Assembly (NCBI RefSeq): GCF_016745425.1
Contig: NZ_JAERVK010000011.1
Span: 124,001-188,000, forward strand
DNA length: 64,000 bases
Reading direction: 5' to 3'
DNA from: Candidatus Methylomicrobium oryzae
Lineage (GTDB): Bacteria > Pseudomonadota > Gammaproteobacteria > Methylococcales > Methylomonadaceae
Shown: positions 1 through 9,190 of the stretch, in pieces
How the letters are laid out: each line of letters starts with the position of its first letter
How positions within the stretch are numbered: position 1 is the first letter of the stretch
Notes under the pieces: generated by a model
What the model saw: only the letters and a program-made list of their open reading frames with translations
Told to the model about the DNA's origin: nothing
Databases searched by the model: none
Program-made: the position numbers and the translations under genes

Positions 1-1
1 G

Positions 2-76
2 GGGGAATCCGAAACGATAGAGATGGCGCATTTGAGCGAGGCCATCGGCTACCGCAAGCTGGATCGGCGGTCTTGA
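2..76 (+). CDS. comM: 3' end of a ComM/YifB-type Mg-chelatase-like AAA ATPase (partial)
   Basis: The window opens inside a plus-strand reading frame whose last 24 residues end in HLSEAIGYRKLDRRS before a TGA. The pattern H-L-x-E-A-x-x-Y-R-x-x-D-R is how the C-terminus of ComM/YifB proteins reads, a family of Mg-chelatase-like AAA ATPases that in competent bacteria act as helicases promoting branch migration during transformation. Only the extreme C-terminus is present, so no ATPase motif can be checked. The alternative is any other protein with the same tail; the match is short but characteristic. Confidence 0.6.
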   Translation, partial: GESETIEMAHLSEAIGYRKLDRRS

Positions 77-90
77 AAGCGCCGCCGATC
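62..90. terminator. Inverted repeat between convergent genes
   Basis: Nine-base perfect arms (62-70 and 82-90, gatcggcgg/ccgccgatc) with an 11-base loop overlap the stop codon of the comM-like gene and lie before the end of the convergent gene at 108-509. There is no T-run, so this is at best a weak or factor-assisted terminator. Confidence 0.35.
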
Positions 91-107
91 GAGCACAGGC
101 AGGGAGA

Positions 108-509
108 TTATTTAATCTTGACCAGTTCCTTGCCGTCGCTGGAGAAATGGCAGATGCCCGCCGCAAAGTGGCCGCAGTCGGTCGATTGTTCGATTTTCGC
201 ACCGTTCGGGCTTAATTTGATTTTGAGTTCGCAATAATCGGCCTGTCCCTCGATATGTTTTCTCATCAGCAATTCGTTTTCGCCGGTGACCTTGGCTTCG
301 CCCGAAACGTCCGCTGAGCATGCATGCGCATCCTTTTCATTGGCATTCGGTTCGAAATCGACATCGGTGCTGACCGTGATTTCATCATTCAGTTTGGTGA
401 TTTTCAAATGGTGGACGTGGTTGCCTTCGCGCAGCAGATAATGATCGGTGGTCGCGAACGCGGAGCCGGAAGCCAGCAAGGCTGCCGCCAGAAACACATG
501 TTTTTTCAT
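108..509 (-). CDS. Secreted hypothetical protein, 133 aa
   Basis: The protein starts with a textbook Sec signal peptide (MKKHVFLAAALLASGSAFA, predicted cut after residue 19 or 20), so the mature part of about 113 residues should be periplasmic. The mature domain is beta-rich in appearance, with four or five cysteines (CSAD, YCEL, DCGHFAAGICHF) that could form disulfides in the periplasm. I do not recognise the family. It is convergent with the comM-like gene and lies downstream of the SulP-carbonic anhydrase gene on the same strand with a gap of about 120 bases, so cotranscription is possible but not shown. Confidence 0.7.
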   Translation of the reverse strand: MKKHVFLAAALLASGSAFATTDHYLLREGNHVHHLKITKLNDEITVSTDVDFEPNANEKDAHACSADVSGEAKVTGENELLMRKHIEGQADYCELKIKLSPNGAKIEQSTDCGHFAAGICHFSSDGKELVKIK

Positions 510-628
510 CGGGTTATCTCGTGTTGAGTGGTTGAAATCGGGGGTTGAAGGCCGGCAGGAATGCGATCCCGCCGGTCTTGCCGCTGTTGTAGCTCATTCG
601 ACCGAAGCGGGCAGCCTTGCATTTTACC

Positions 629-2908
629 TCATACGGCGGATTTGCCCAAAGCCGGCGCGGCGGCAGCCGTTTTATCGGAAACCGTTCCTCCAGCGTCCGT
701 ATGGGAGCAGCAGGCCTGTTCGGGCGGCGTATCGGTGTAAAATTCGACATGGCCCGTTTCGACATCGTACATGCCGCCGACGATATCGATTTGTCCCGCC
801 TTTTCCATTGCTTCCAGCAACGGGCTTTGCTTCCGGATTTGCTCGACGGTCAACTGGACGTTGCGTTCGGCGACTCTTTGCACGAGCAGGGTTTTATCCT
901 CCGCCGTCTCTTCGCTCAACTCCTCGCGCGCGGCGTGCACTGCCGGTTTGATCTTTTGCAGCAGGCCGGTCAAATGCTCCAGCTCCACGTCGGCGCAGGC
1001 GCCCTTGATCGCGCCGCAAAGGCTGTGGCCGAGCACGACGATCAATTTCGATCCGGCCAGCTTGCAGGCGAACTCCATGCTGCCGAGAATGTCGTCATTG
1101 ACAATGTTGCCGGCGACCCTGGCGCTGAAGACGTCGCCAAGTCCCAGGTCGAAGATCAGTTCAACCGAGGTTCGCGAATCGATGCAGCTTAAAATGATCG
1201 CGATCGGGAACTGGCCTTTCCGGGTGTCGTTGACCTGTTCGAGCAGGTTGCGGTTCGATTTCAGGTTGTTTACGAAGCGCTCGTTGCCTTCTCTCAGGAT
1301 TGCCAGTACCTCGGCCGGGGTCAGCGACTGTTGGGAGTCGTAGGTTTGTGCGCGAATCATTTCGGGCGGCGGCAGCGTGCCGAATCCGCGCAGGTTTTCG
1401 ACCGTCAGCTTGATGTTCTTGATTTGGGCTTCCGAGCGGAAGTTCTGGATGATTTCGTAAATATCGTAGTCGATGAATTTCGAGCGCGTCGCATCGATCA
1501 CGATCTCGGAGCCCGGCGGCAATTGTTTCAGAGTCCGCTGCACATTGGCCTTGTTCAAAAACGAAACCTGTTCCGAGAGGCGCAGCACGGTCTTGTTACC
1601 GATCTGTGTTTCGCGCATATAGAAGGAGCCGCGGTAATTTTCGATCAGGATTGCCAACAACGCGATCGTCATGCCGATCGCGATGCCGGTCAACAGGTCG
1701 GTCAATACGAGGCCGAGCACTGTTGCGCAGAACGGGATGAAGTGATAAAGGCCGGCCAGGTACATGTTTTCGAATTTTTGAGGCCGTGCCAGCCGGTAGC
1801 CGGCCAGCAGCAGGACGCTGGCCAGGCTCGCCAGCGGTACGAGATTGAACACGGCCGGGATGAAAAGCACGGTAAACAGCAGCAACAGCCCGTGAATGAA
1901 GGAGGCAGCCCGGGTTTTTGCGCCGGACTCGATGTTGACCGAACTGCGGATGATCAGTTGCGTCATCGGCAAACCGCCGATAAAACCGGCGCAGATATTG
2001 CCGATGCCCTGCACGATCAGTTCGCGGCTGGTCGGGGTAATCCGTTTGTAAGGGTCGAGCTTGTCTACGGCTTCCACTGCCAGCAGGGTTTCCAGGCTCG
2101 CAACCAGCGCGATCGTCAGCGCAAACCAGTAGATTTTCGGGTCGAATAACCGGCTGTAGTCAGGAAAATAAATCTGGCTGAAGATGTCCGCCGGATGCTC
2201 GAAGACCGGAATCGTCACCAGGTGGGAACCACTCAACGCCCAGGCCGGGTAAAATTTTTCGAGTAGGACATTGGCCGCTACGCCGACCAGCAAGGCGACC
2301 AGGCCGCCCTGCATCAAGCGCAGCCCCGGATATTTTTTCTTGATCCAGAACTCCCAGGCCAGCAGGCTTGCCAGCGAAAGCGAAGAAATCAGCACCGCAC
2401 CCGGCGAAATGCTGCCGAGCATGTGGGACAGTTCCGAAAACGAGGAATATTGATCGCTCTGAAAAAAGGTCTCGTCGCCTTCGTAATCCCGGTCGTAGCC
2501 GACCGCATGCGGAATCTGTTTCAGGAACAGGATGGTGCCGATACCGAACAGCATGCCGTTGATCACCGAAGAGGGGAAATAATAGGCGATCACCCCGGCT
2601 CTCAAAATGCCCATTGCGACCTGGATCAAGCCTGCCAGCACCACGGTTAAAAGAAAGGCATTGAATCCCAGTTGTTGAATCGCCGAGAGAATGATCACGG
2701 TCAGTCCTGCTGCCGTGCCGCTGATCCCCAGGGTCGAACCGCTGATTTGCGATACGAGCAGGCCGCCGATGATGCCGGTGGTCAGCCCGGACAGGGGAGG
2801 AGCCCCGGAGGCCATCGCAATGCCCAATGAAAGCGGAACGGCGACCAGAAAAACGGCAATGCCGGCGGAAATATCGTCTTTAAAATTTTTGGGTAACGAG
2901 CTGAACAT
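629..2908 (-). CDS. SulP-family anion permease fused to STAS and beta-carbonic anhydrase
   Basis: A 759-residue three-part fusion. Residues 1-425 form the SulP transport core (start KNFKDDISAGIAVFLVAVPLSLGIAMASG, many hydrophobic helices). Residues 435-510 look like a STAS domain. Residues 530-735 are a beta-class carbonic anhydrase with its zinc and catalytic residues in place: C575-x-D577-S-R579 (SCIDSRTS) and H628-x-x-C631 (LGHSLCG). SulP-carbonic anhydrase fusions are known and are thought to couple bicarbonate uptake with CO2/bicarbonate interconversion at the inner membrane. The cargo cannot be read from sequence, and bicarbonate is an inference from the fused enzyme. The C-terminal 30 residues are low-complexity (TAAAAPALG). 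The start follows a weak purine-rich stretch. Single gene with its own upstream region. Confidence 0.93.
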   Translation of the reverse strand: MFSSLPKNFKDDISAGIAVFLVAVPLSLGIAMASGAPPLSGLTTGIIGGLLVSQISGSTLGISGTAAGLTVIILSAIQQLGFNAFLLTVVLAGLIQVAMGILRAGVIAYYFPSSVINGMLFGIGTILFLKQIPHAVGYDRDYEGDETFFQSDQYSSFSELSHMLGSISPGAVLISSLSLASLLAWEFWIKKKYPGLRLMQGGLVALLVGVAANVLLEKFYPAWALSGSHLVTIPVFEHPADIFSQIYFPDYSRLFDPKIYWFALTIALVASLETLLAVEAVDKLDPYKRITPTSRELIVQGIGNICAGFIGGLPMTQLIIRSSVNIESGAKTRAASFIHGLLLLFTVLFIPAVFNLVPLASLASVLLLAGYRLARPQKFENMYLAGLYHFIPFCATVLGLVLTDLLTGIAIGMTIALLAILIENYRGSFYMRETQIGNKTVLRLSEQVSFLNKANVQRTLKQLPPGSEIVIDATRSKFIDYDIYEIIQNFRSEAQIKNIKLTVENLRGFGTLPPPEMIRAQTYDSQQSLTPAEVLAILREGNERFVNNLKSNRNLLEQVNDTRKGQFPIAIILSCIDSRTSVELIFDLGLGDVFSARVAGNIVNDDILGSMEFACKLAGSKLIVVLGHSLCGAIKGACADVELEHLTGLLQKIKPAVHAAREELSEETAEDKTLLVQRVAERNVQLTVEQIRKQSPLLEAMEKAGQIDIVGGMYDVETGHVEFYTDTPPEQACCSHTDAGGTVSDKTAAAAPALGKSAV

Positions 2909-3344
2909 TGTTTTTCGTCCCGATAATCGGTTGGAAGCGGAGGGGTGTCGAGTAAAAGGCTTTAGATGGTTTTGAATCGAAACTATATTGCCCGATATCT
3001 TGATTTTGTCAACATGAGCTTAAGGTAAAATGATTTTCCGGTCTACGGTGAATCATCGCATGAGCAAGCGGAACTTCTGCTGTTGTGAACGCTTGGCCGG
3101 CCGTTCGGAAGACCTTCCGCCCGGCATTCGTACAAGTTAGATCAATGATGCGCCGGCTTGAGCCGATGCTATGGCCAGGCGCAAACCTGTTGGTTTTGAT
3201 AGGGGGCAAAGAGCCTGAGGCAAGTCTTATGCTCAAGGTTGAGGTTGTCCGGCGTTCGGCATGAGCGCCTGAATTAGGGAGTTTGCAGCCCGGAGGTTTG
3301 GCAATGGATCCTGTCCGGGGCGGCTTGAACGCGTTCCGAAACGG
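2909..3344. other. Intergenic region upstream of the SulP-CA gene
   Basis: About 436 bases between the start of the SulP-CA gene and the end of the AIM24-family gene, both on the minus strand. It must hold the SulP-CA promoter, but I see no convincing -35/-10 pair. A 75-residue open frame here (3009-3236, minus) has no recognisable features and no start signal, and I treat it as chance. Confidence 0.5.
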
Positions 3345-4049
3345 CTAGCGGTTGCCGGGCATGCCTTTTATCAGCCAGGACAGAAATGTTTCCCGGTTGC
3401 GCGAGCAGATGACGACCTTGCCTTTGCCGGAAAATTTGAGCACCATCCCTTCACCGCTGGTGACGCTGTTGACCAGTTGCCCCAGCAGTCCGCCGCTCCG
3501 CTGGGTGGCGACCGAAATTTCGTGACGCAGACGGCTGTCCCAGGCGACCACGTGCGCATTGTCGATCACGACATCCCTGCCGGGTTCGACGTCGAGTATG
3601 AAACTGGAACCGAAGCCGGAGACGGCCACTTTGCCGCGGCCTGACGCCTCGCAGATGAAAAAACCGCCGGTCTGTCCGAACAGCGCCGATCCGACGCCTT
3701 GAGTGCGCACGTTCAGGTTCACGTTGTATTCGGCAGCGACGAAGGCGCCGTCGCTGATCAGGTAATTGGTTTCGCCGACGTCCAGCACCTGGATTGCGCC
3801 CGGCAGAGTCGGCGAGAGCAGGCAATCGCCGGCGCCGCGAACCGCCTCGATATGCTGCTGGAAAAACGACTCGTCATTCGCCAGCCGCCGCATTAAAGCC
3901 CCGCCGAGCCCGCCGGTCATCTTGCCCTTCAGCTCCAGCGTATCTTCCATCATCACCATGGCATTCGATTCGCAATAGATTTTTTCGCCGCTGGCCAGGC
4001 TGACATGCAGGAAGGGATCGACATCCCCGGTGACGGTGAATTGAGCCAT
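3345..4049 (-). CDS. AIM24 / TIGR00266 family protein
   Basis: A 234-residue protein of the AIM24-like family, which folds as a beta-sandwich of repeated strands and has no established bacterial function. Family-typical stretches include CESNAMVMMED near residue 30, the Gly-rich turn KMTGGLGGALMRRL, and the late segment GLLGQLVNSVTSGEGMVLKFSG followed by GKGKVVICSRN. There is no signal peptide or membrane helix, so it should be cytoplasmic or membrane-peripheral. It starts 20 bases after the stop of the upstream TetR-type regulator on the same strand, so the two are probably one transcript and the regulator may control it. Confidence 0.88.
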   Translation of the reverse strand: MAQFTVTGDVDPFLHVSLASGEKIYCESNAMVMMEDTLELKGKMTGGLGGALMRRLANDESFFQQHIEAVRGAGDCLLSPTLPGAIQVLDVGETNYLISDGAFVAAEYNVNLNVRTQGVGSALFGQTGGFFICEASGRGKVAVSGFGSSFILDVEPGRDVVIDNAHVVAWDSRLRHEISVATQRSGGLLGQLVNSVTSGEGMVLKFSGKGKVVICSRNRETFLSWLIKGMPGNR

Positions 4050-4069
4050 ACGGTCTTACCTCTTTCAGA

Positions 4070-4669
4070 TCATTTTTTCGCGATCGTATTCCACGCGGCC
4101 AGCCAGGTTTGCGATTGGTAGGCGTCGGCTTTCCGGTCGAGCGCCCCGAGCAAGACCATCCGCAAGGTATGATTGACGATTCCGAAAAAATAGGCAAAGC
4201 ACAATGGCGGCGCCAGATTCCGGATTTCTCCGCTTTTTACGCCGGCTTGGAAAATTTTGAGGATTTTTGCGAACGGTGCGGTGTCGAGCAGCGGTTTCTC
4301 GTCCGGCAATATCTCGTTCATGTTCACTACCAACAGCAACTGCATCACGTCCGGCGCTTCGTCGGCCAGCCTGAACAAGAGATCGACAATGCTGCGCAGC
4401 TGTTCCGAAGGCTTTGGGTTCTTACGGCGAATATCGTCGATCGACACGTTCAAACTGTCGAAGATGCTCGCATAAAGCGCCGCGGCGATCATCTGCTTGT
4501 TTTTGAAATGGTGGTAAATGCCGCTGGTGCCCTTGACGCCGGCCGCCTCGGCGATGTCGGTCAGCGAGGTATTGAAATAGCCCTTTTCGGCGAACAGTTT
4601 CAGCGCTGCGAGCAGAATCTCGTCCTGCGTGTCGGCTTTGGTCTGTGTATCTTCTTTTTCCTGATCCAT
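4070..4669 (-). CDS. TetR/AcrR-family transcriptional regulator
   Basis: A 199-residue one-component regulator. Residues 10-60 form the TetR DNA-binding domain, with the helix-turn-helix visible in KADTQDEILLAALKLFAEKG followed by FNTSLTDIAEAAGVKGTSGIYHHFKNK, the family hallmark. The rest is the variable ligand and dimer domain, and its ligand cannot be guessed. It is the first gene of a likely two-gene unit with the AIM24-family gene and may autoregulate. The region 4670-4754 on its upstream side separates it from pgsA, which runs on the same strand. Confidence 0.9.
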   Translation of the reverse strand: MDQEKEDTQTKADTQDEILLAALKLFAEKGYFNTSLTDIAEAAGVKGTSGIYHHFKNKQMIAAALYASIFDSLNVSIDDIRRKNPKPSEQLRSIVDLLFRLADEAPDVMQLLLVVNMNEILPDEKPLLDTAPFAKILKIFQAGVKSGEIRNLAPPLCFAYFFGIVNHTLRMVLLGALDRKADAYQSQTWLAAWNTIAKK

Positions 4670-4754
4670 TATTATTCTTTCACAGCCGATTCAATGGGCT
4701 GTATCTTAGGTTGATTGGCGTCCCGGAACGAAAAGGCGTTCGGAACTTAAACAT

Positions 4755-5318
4755 TCAGCTTTCCTTGATCGCGGTAATCGCCGCGGCCAGATAGTTGATC
4801 ATCGACCACAACGTCAATGCGGCGGCGATATAGAGCAAAACATAGCCGATCGCATTGATCGGAATGCCGAACAGATCCTCGCGGTAAAGCAGCATCCCGA
4901 TCGCCACCATCTGCGCCGTCGTTTTCCATTTGCCGAGCAGGGAAACCTTGACTTTCGCGCGCTGGCCGATTTCGGCCATCCATTCCCGGAGCGAGGCAAT
5001 CGTGATTTCGCGGCCGATAATGATCGCGGCCGGCACCGCCAGATAGGGGTTGGCCTGTTGCTGTACGATCAACACCAGCACGAAGGCCACCATCAATTTG
5101 TCGGCGACCGGGTCCAGAAACGCGCCGAACGGCGTCTCCAACTGCATTTTTCTGGCCAGATAGCCGTCCAGCCAGTCGGTAATACCCGCCGCGATGAAGA
5201 TTGCGGTGCAGGCGATATTCGTATAGGCCCAAGGCAAGTAAAACACGACCATCAACAAGGGAATCAGCGCGATCCGCAGCAAGGTCAGGTTCGTCGGTAT
5301 GTTGAATTCAATGGTCAT
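4755..5318 (-). CDS. pgsA: CDP-diacylglycerol-glycerol-3-phosphate 3-phosphatidyltransferase
   Basis: A 187-residue integral membrane enzyme that makes phosphatidylglycerol phosphate, the committed step to phosphatidylglycerol and cardiolipin. The CDP-alcohol phosphotransferase signature D-G-x2-A-R-x8-G-x3-D-x3-D is complete (DGYLARKMQLETPFGAFLDP then VAD), giving all metal and substrate ligands. N-terminal MTIEFNIPTNLTLLRIALIP is typical for PgsA. Its first 11 bases overlap the 3' end of uvrC; the uvrC-pgsA order is common in gammaproteobacteria, and the overlap implies translational coupling. Confidence 0.95.
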   Translation of the reverse strand: MTIEFNIPTNLTLLRIALIPLLMVVFYLPWAYTNIACTAIFIAAGITDWLDGYLARKMQLETPFGAFLDPVADKLMVAFVLVLIVQQQANPYLAVPAAIIIGREITIASLREWMAEIGQRAKVKVSLLGKWKTTAQMVAIGMLLYREDLFGIPINAIGYVLLYIAAALTLWSMINYLAAAITAIKES

Positions 5319-7149
5319 CTGGTTGATGAAAGCTGTCGTATATACGTTGCGCCAATTGACGGCTGATGCCGTCTATGCTGGAAAGCGCATCCACACCCGC
5401 CTGGGTTACGCCTTGCAGCCCCCCGAACTGTTTTAGTAATGATTGCCGCCGCTTGGGCCCCAGTCCTTCAATCGATTCCAATACCGAGCGTTTTTTTGCC
5501 TTGCCCAGCCTTTGCCGATGCCCGGTGATCGCAAAACGGTGCGCCTCGTCGCGAACATGCTGGATCAGCAGCAGGCCTCCTGCGCCCGGATTGACCGCAA
5601 GCGGTTGATTTTGATCGACAAGGATCAGTTTTTCCATGCCGGGCTTCCGGTCCGGGCCTTTTGAAACGCCGACTATCATAACACTGTTTATGTCCAATTC
5701 CGCCAGTGCCTTTTGCGCTTCGTGCACCTGCCCTTTGCCGCCGTCGATGAAGAGAATGTCCGGCGCTTCGTGTTCGCCCTGTTTCAGGCGCTTGAAACGC
5801 CGCATGACGGCCTGATGAATCGCCGCATAATCGTCGCCCGGCGTGACGCCCTCGATATTGAAGCGCCGGTAGGCCGATTTGACCGGGCCTTCCCGGTCGA
5901 ACACCACGCAGGAGGCGACCGTCTGTTCGCCCTGGTGATGGCTGATGTCGAAGCATTCGAGCCGTTTCGGCAATTCCGCGAGGCCGAGTTCGTCCTGAAG
6001 GCTCAGGAAACGCGCGTACAGGCCCTGTTTGTCGGCCAGCTTGTTCTGCAGCGAGGTTTCCGCATTCTCCACGGCCATTTGCAGCCATTTCATCCGTTCG
6101 CCGCGGACGTTCGTGCTGATCGCGACCTGATGCTTGGCCTGATTGGCCAGCACCTCGGCGATCAGCTCGCTCTCTTCGAGCGCATGGCTGACGATCAATT
6201 CGTGCGGCGGCGGCCGCTCCAGATAATATTGCGCAACGAACGCCTGCAGGATCGCGGCCGGATCGTGTTCGTCCGACATCTTCGGAAAGAACGGCTTGTT
6301 GCCCAGATGCTGGCCGCCCCGGATGAAGAACACCTGGATGCAGGCCATGTTCGCTTTCGTCGCGCAGGCGATGATGTCGACGTCGCCGCGTTCGCCGTGC
6401 ACGAAATTCCTTTCGAGAATCGCGCGCAATTTGACGATCTGGTCGCGGTATTGCGCCGCCCGTTCGTATTCCAGCGCGGACGCCGCCTGTTCCATTTTCG
6501 CGATCAATCGCTCGATTAGCAGTTCCCCCTTGCCTTCGAGAAACAGGACCGTGCTTTCGACGTCCTGCGCATAGCCGGGTTTGTCGATCAAACCGACGCA
6601 GGGCGCGGTACAGCGTTCGATCTGATATTGCAGGCAAGGGCGGGTGCGGTTTTGAAAGACCGAGTCCTCGCATTGCCGCACCGGAAAGATTTTCTGCAGC
6701 AGTTTCAGGCACTCCCGGACCGCGCCGACGCTCGGATACGGCCCGAAATATTTGCCCGGCCGCTTTTTGGCGCCACGGTGAAAGGTCAGCTGCGGAAAAG
6801 CGTGTTCGCTGGATAGATAAATATAAGGATAGGACTTGTCGTCGCGCAGGCAAATGTTGTAACGCGGCTTATAGCGTTTGATCAGTTGCGATTCGAGCAA
6901 CAAAGCCTCGCCTTCGGTATGGGTTACGGTCACTTCGATCGCGGCGACTTTCGCCACCATCGTATGCTGCTTGATCGATGCCGTTTTATTGTTGAAATAA
7001 GTCGAGACGCGGTTTTTGAGGTTTTTGGCCTTGCCGATATAGAGGATTTCGCCGTCGGCGTCGAGCATGCGGTAAACGCCGGGACGCGTGGTCAGGTTTT
7101 TGATGAAACCTTTGGCGTCGAAGGAGTTTTTAGGTTGTGCGGAATTCAT
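5308..7149 (-). CDS. uvrC: Excinuclease ABC subunit C
   Basis: A 613-residue UvrC, the nuclease subunit of nucleotide excision repair that cuts on both sides of a lesion with UvrAB. The GIY-YIG nuclease domain lies at residues 15-100 (GVYRMLDADGEILYIGKAKN), a UvrB-interacting UVR helix near 205-240 (IAKMEQAASALEYERAAQYRDQI), the RNase H-like second nuclease domain with ECFDISHHQGE around residue 400, and C-terminal helix-hairpin-helix motifs (LESIEGLGPKRRQSLLKQFG). Length is normal for the family. First gene of a uvrC-pgsA pair. Confidence 0.97.
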   Translation of the reverse strand: MNSAQPKNSFDAKGFIKNLTTRPGVYRMLDADGEILYIGKAKNLKNRVSTYFNNKTASIKQHTMVAKVAAIEVTVTHTEGEALLLESQLIKRYKPRYNICLRDDKSYPYIYLSSEHAFPQLTFHRGAKKRPGKYFGPYPSVGAVRECLKLLQKIFPVRQCEDSVFQNRTRPCLQYQIERCTAPCVGLIDKPGYAQDVESTVLFLEGKGELLIERLIAKMEQAASALEYERAAQYRDQIVKLRAILERNFVHGERGDVDIIACATKANMACIQVFFIRGGQHLGNKPFFPKMSDEHDPAAILQAFVAQYYLERPPPHELIVSHALEESELIAEVLANQAKHQVAISTNVRGERMKWLQMAVENAETSLQNKLADKQGLYARFLSLQDELGLAELPKRLECFDISHHQGEQTVASCVVFDREGPVKSAYRRFNIEGVTPGDDYAAIHQAVMRRFKRLKQGEHEAPDILFIDGGKGQVHEAQKALAELDINSVMIVGVSKGPDRKPGMEKLILVDQNQPLAVNPGAGGLLLIQHVRDEAHRFAITGHRQRLGKAKKRSVLESIEGLGPKRRQSLLKQFGGLQGVTQAGVDALSSIDGISRQLAQRIYDSFHQPDDH

Positions 7150-7535
7150 ACCTTATTCGATTCAGTTGCCGGCCTCGAAAAAAGCCTGCCGGGCTTTGGC
7201 CATCCGGCGATTGTATACAGGCTTGGGAAACGGGGCAATTTGGCGAGGCGTATTTTAATTGCCGGCTTCTCGTCCATGAAAAAGTTTACGTGGAGATGCC
7301 GTTAAATGATGAAGCGGAGGTGGGGGAATAGGCGCCGGTTCTTCGTTAGTGTCGGGCGGAGGAAAGAAATTCAATCGCCGGATTATTTCGGCACGCTTCC
7401 AGGCGCGCATGCTGTGGGCATAATGCCGGGCGCTACCCTGCGTAGCCGATCCGCATGGACATGGCCCGCTCCGATTGGTTGCCCGGGATCAAATGGTGCT
7501 AAAATGCACCGTTTTGAATTCTTCGGCGAGGCCTC
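7150..7535. other. Intergenic region between divergent uvrC and purC
   Basis: A 386-base gap between divergently transcribed genes that should carry both promoters. Short frames run through it (for example 7137-7331 plus) but none has a recognisable product. A possible purC -10 (taaaat, about 7499-7504) lies close to the start; no good -35 accompanies it. Confidence 0.45.
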
Positions 7536-8426
7536 ATGAACGCTCCTGCGGCGCTGTATCAATCGGCACTGACTTCCTTAAAGCTTCGCGCCCGCGGCAA
7601 GGTGCGCGATATTTACGACATCGACGACCGGCACATGCTGATCGTGACGACCGACCGGCTGTCCGCCTTCGATGTGATTTTGCCCGATCCGATCCCCGGT
7701 AAAGGGCGCGTGCTGACGCATATCTCGAATTTCTGGTTTGCGAAAATGCGACACGTGATTCCGAATCATCTGGTCGATATCCCGCTCGAGCAGGTCGTTC
7801 CCGATCCGGACGAACGCGCGCAGGTCGAAGGTCGGGCGATCGTGGTGAAAAAATTAAAACCTTTGCCTGTCGAAGCGATCGTGCGCGGCTATCTGATCGG
7901 CTCGGGCTGGAAGGATTATCTGAGAACCGGCGCCGTCTGCGGCATCCGCCTACCCGAAGGGCTGCAGCAGGCTCAGCAATTGCCGGAGCCGATCTATACC
8001 CCCTCGACCAAGGCCGAAGTCGGCGATCACGACGAAAACGTGAGCTTCGCCAAGACGGTCGAACTGATCGGCGAAGCGCTGGCCAATCAGGTGCGCGAAA
8101 CCAGCCTCAAACTCTATAAGGAAGCAGCCGCCTATGCGCAGGAACGCGGCATCATCATCGCCGACACCAAGTTCGAATTCGGCGTTGACGAGCAGGACGT
8201 GCTGTATTTGATCGACGAAATTCTGACTCCGGATTCGTCCCGCTTCTGGCCGGCCGACCAATACCGGGTCGGTATCAGTCCGCCGAGCTTCGATAAACAG
8301 TATGTGCGCGACTACCTGGAAACGCTCGATTGGGACAAGACCGCGCCGGGGCCGTCCCTGCCTGCCGAGGTGGCGGAATACTGCGCGGCCAAATACCGGG
8401 AGGCGGAAGTCCGCCTAACGCAATGA
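7536..8426 (+). CDS. purC: SAICAR synthetase (phosphoribosylaminoimidazole-succinocarboxamide synthase)
   Basis: A 296-residue PurC of the longer type (about 300 residues, as in yeast Ade1 and many proteobacteria, against about 237 in E. coli). It joins aspartate to CAIR using ATP in purine synthesis. The N-terminal nucleotide site reads [16 protein letters not shown] then [11 protein letters not shown]; the conserved [16 protein letters not shown] and [10 protein letters not shown] follow, and the C-terminal [11 protein letters not shown] with [11 protein letters not shown] is also family-typical. The stop codon overlaps the next start as ATGA at 8423-8426, coupling it to xthA. Confidence 0.97.
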   Translation: MNAPAALYQSALTSLKLRARGKVRDIYDIDDRHMLIVTTDRLSAFDVILPDPIPGKGRVLTHISNFWFAKMRHVIPNHLVDIPLEQVVPDPDERAQVEGRAIVVKKLKPLPVEAIVRGYLIGSGWKDYLRTGAVCGIRLPEGLQQAQQLPEPIYTPSTKAEVGDHDENVSFAKTVELIGEALANQVRETSLKLYKEAAAYAQERGIIIADTKFEFGVDEQDVLYLIDEILTPDSSRFWPADQYRVGISPPSFDKQYVRDYLETLDWDKTAPGPSLPAEVAEYCAAKYREAEVRLTQ

Positions 8427-9187
8427 AAATTATTTCGTGGAATGTGAACGGCATCCGTGCGGTGCAGGGGAAGGGCTTCGCCGAGACGCTGGCGCGGCTC
8501 GACGCGGACTGCCTGCTGCTGCAGGAAACCAAGGCGCAGGTCGAGCAGATCGAAAAGGTGACGGCCGACATCGACGGCTATCACATTTATTCGAACTGCG
8601 CCGAGCGCAAGGGTTATTCGGGCGTATCGCTGATGTCCCGCGCCGAGCCGCTGGCGGTGGTCAAGGATATCGGCATCGCCGAGCACGACCGCGAAGGGCG
8701 GGTCATTGCGGCCGAGTTCGAGCATTTCCATCTGGTGAACGTCTATGTGCCCAATTCGGGCCAGGAGCTGGTCCGGCTCGATTACCGGAGAACGTGGGAT
8801 GCCGAATTTCTGGCATATCTGTTGACGCTGGAGAGCCGGAAGCCGGTCATTGTGTGCGGCGATTTCAATGTCGCGCACCGCGAAATCGATATCGCGCGGC
8901 CGAAGGCGAATTACAACAAGTCGGCGGGCTATACGCAGGCCGAAATCGACGGTTTCAGCCGTTTTCTCGACGCCGGATTCGTCGACACGTTCCGTCATTG
9001 CCATCCGGATACGGTCGCTTACAGTTGGTGGAGTTTCCGCGCGAATGCCCGCGCCAATAACATCGGATGGCGGATCGATTACGTGCTGGCCAGCCGGGCG
9101 CTGGCCGGCAAGGTCAAACAGGCGTTCATCCTCCCTGAAGTTACCGGCTCGGACCATTGCCCGGTCGGCATCGAGATTGATTTATAA
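8423..9187 (+). CDS. xthA: Exodeoxyribonuclease III
   Basis: A 254-residue AP endonuclease/exonuclease of the ExoIII family, which cuts at abasic sites during base-excision repair. I start it at ATG 8423 ([19 protein letters not shown]), not at the upstream in-frame codon, because family members begin exactly here and the start overlaps the purC stop. Metal and catalytic residues are visible: N7 in WNVNG, the E in [18 protein letters not shown], and the C-terminal [11 protein letters not shown] with the catalytic D-H pair. The next gene, a uracil-DNA glycosylase homologue, follows after 3 bases, so two base-excision repair steps are likely coexpressed. Confidence 0.96.
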   Translation: MKIISWNVNGIRAVQGKGFAETLARLDADCLLLQETKAQVEQIEKVTADIDGYHIYSNCAERKGYSGVSLMSRAEPLAVVKDIGIAEHDREGRVIAAEFEHFHLVNVYVPNSGQELVRLDYRRTWDAEFLAYLLTLESRKPVIVCGDFNVAHREIDIARPKANYNKSAGYTQAEIDGFSRFLDAGFVDTFRHCHPDTVAYSWWSFRANARANNIGWRIDYVLASRALAGKVKQAFILPEVTGSDHCPVGIEIDL

Positions 9188-9190
9188 CCG

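Noticed and set aside
3009-3236. 75-residue minus-strand frame upstream of the SulP-CA gene
   Set aside because: No start signal, no recognisable domain, lies in the expected promoter region.
5468-6853. Long 461-residue frame inside uvrC
   Set aside because: Same-strand out-of-phase shadow of uvrC in high-GC DNA; Arg/Gly-rich translation without domains.
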